A stretch of 41,564 bases of DNA from Roseivirga sp. (GTDB lineage Bacteria > Bacteroidota > Bacteroidia > Cytophagales > Cyclobacteriaceae): assembly GCA_029262895.1 (NCBI GenBank), contig JAJCYM010000061.1:1-41564 (forward strand). The letters run 5' to 3'. The notes beneath the pieces are model-generated. The model was not told where the DNA came from. It worked only from the letters and a program-made list of their open reading frames with translations, and ran no database searches. Within the stretch, counting starts at the first letter, position 1, and each line of letters starts with the position of its first letter. The position numbers were made by a program, and so were the translations under genes. Below, in pieces: positions 41,334 to 41,564 of this stretch.

Positions 41334-41564
41334 CTAATATTTCTTAAAGACTGCACTAGCGATATGTCCACCAAAACCGAAGGTATTGCTCATGGCGTAG
41401 TTGACCTTGCGTTGTTGTGCCTTACCCAGAGTCAATTCGAATTTTCCATCTAATTCCGGATCCACATTCTTGGTGTTTATTGTTGGAGGAATCACATCCT
41501 CTTGAGTGGCTTTGATACAGGCAATCGCCTCTATGGCTCCTGCCGCACCCAGCCAATGTCCGGT
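41334..41564 (-). CDS. fabF: 3-oxoacyl-ACP synthase II, C-terminal part (5' end outside window)
   Basis: Seventy-six codons and a TAG stop run in from the right edge. The reading frame is TGHWLGAAGAIEAIACI, then VIPPTINTKNVDPE and the closing MSNTFGFGGHIASAVF. These are FabF hallmarks: the catalytic His in TGHWLGAAG (the second histidine of the Cys-His-His triad is here, the Cys lies upstream) and the SNSFGFGGxN-like end, here with H in place of N. It elongates acyl-ACP by condensation with malonyl-ACP. The rest of the gene is outside the window. Confidence 0.92.
   Translation of the reverse strand, partial: TGHWLGAAGAIEAIACIKATQEDVIPPTINTKNVDPELDGKFELTLGKAQQRKVNYAMSNTFGFGGHIASAVFKKY

Noticed and set aside
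1-41564. CRISPR array, insertion sequence, prophage or defence island
   Set aside because: No regularly spaced direct repeats, transposase, integrase, nuclease-helicase or phage structural proteins are seen.

Overview
The window looks like chromosomal DNA of a Bacteroidota bacterium, most likely from the Cytophagales (Roseivirga/Fulvivirga-like; the genus is a guess). Signs for this are: promoters of the Bacteroidota type (TTTG about 19 bases upstream of TAnnTTTG) before several genes; A-rich leaders with few Shine-Dalgarno sites; families largely confined to the phylum (DUF4494, DUF4199, DUF5916 with a CBM9 domain, a T9SS-type secreted protein beginning ATHIRAGEI); IcmF; and a single-subunit cytochrome b succinate dehydrogenase. 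I see no tRNA, rRNA, CRISPR array, insertion sequence or phage gene. Both ends cut through genes.

Layout. 1-1026: start of a T9SS/gliding-type surface protein (minus). 1287-4892: sdhCAB with its promoter and terminator. 4974-7249: ECF sigma factor, a two-helix membrane protein and a secreted Asp-box protein. 7299-8043: DUF4494 pair (minus). 8157-11538: RNA methyltransferase followed by a membrane patatin-like lipase. 11613-14993: icmF behind a palindromic operator-like site. 14994-15273: intergenic stretch full of repeat-like hairpins. 15274-16392: secreted von Willebrand A (VWA) protein. 16516-18850: FMN-dependent pyridoxamine-oxidase-like gene divergent from a MocR/PdxR-type regulator. 18934-21060: SRPBCC protein, DGPF/YCII protein and its ECF42-type sigma factor. 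21142-24229: membrane-tethered LuxR-type regulator and five tightly packed small genes (DUF4199, membrane protein, SRPBCC, VOC, DUF1684). 24341-28055: VWA lipoprotein, OsmC, DUF5916 outer-membrane protein. 28219-30630: small conserved protein and a hybrid histidine kinase. 30654-32560: bioD-bioA. 32573-34623: lipoprotein plus sodium-dependent (NSS) transporter. 34616-41564: DUF1579-like protein, membrane protein, 2-oxoacid dehydrogenase E2, cinA, two lipoproteins, DUF4349 protein and the 3' end of fabF.

How it works together. The core-metabolism genes are ordinary: succinate dehydrogenase, branched acyl-CoA isomerisation, biotin synthesis, a 2-oxoacid dehydrogenase E2 and fatty-acid elongation. 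The accessory interest is in 17-24 kb, where three regulators of different types (MocR, ECF42, membrane LuxR) sit beside small ligand-binding or enzyme-like folds (PNPOx, two SRPBCC, YCII, VOC, DUF1684). This resembles a small-molecule or oxidative stress-response neighbourhood, but the substrates cannot be read from the sequence. The most unusual non-coding features are a branched hairpin element at 15155-15228, a perfect 52-bp palindromic terminator at 40278-40329, degenerate 7-bp tandem repeats just after two stop codons, and palindromic boxes before icmF, the LuxR/DUF4199 operon and the hybrid kinase.
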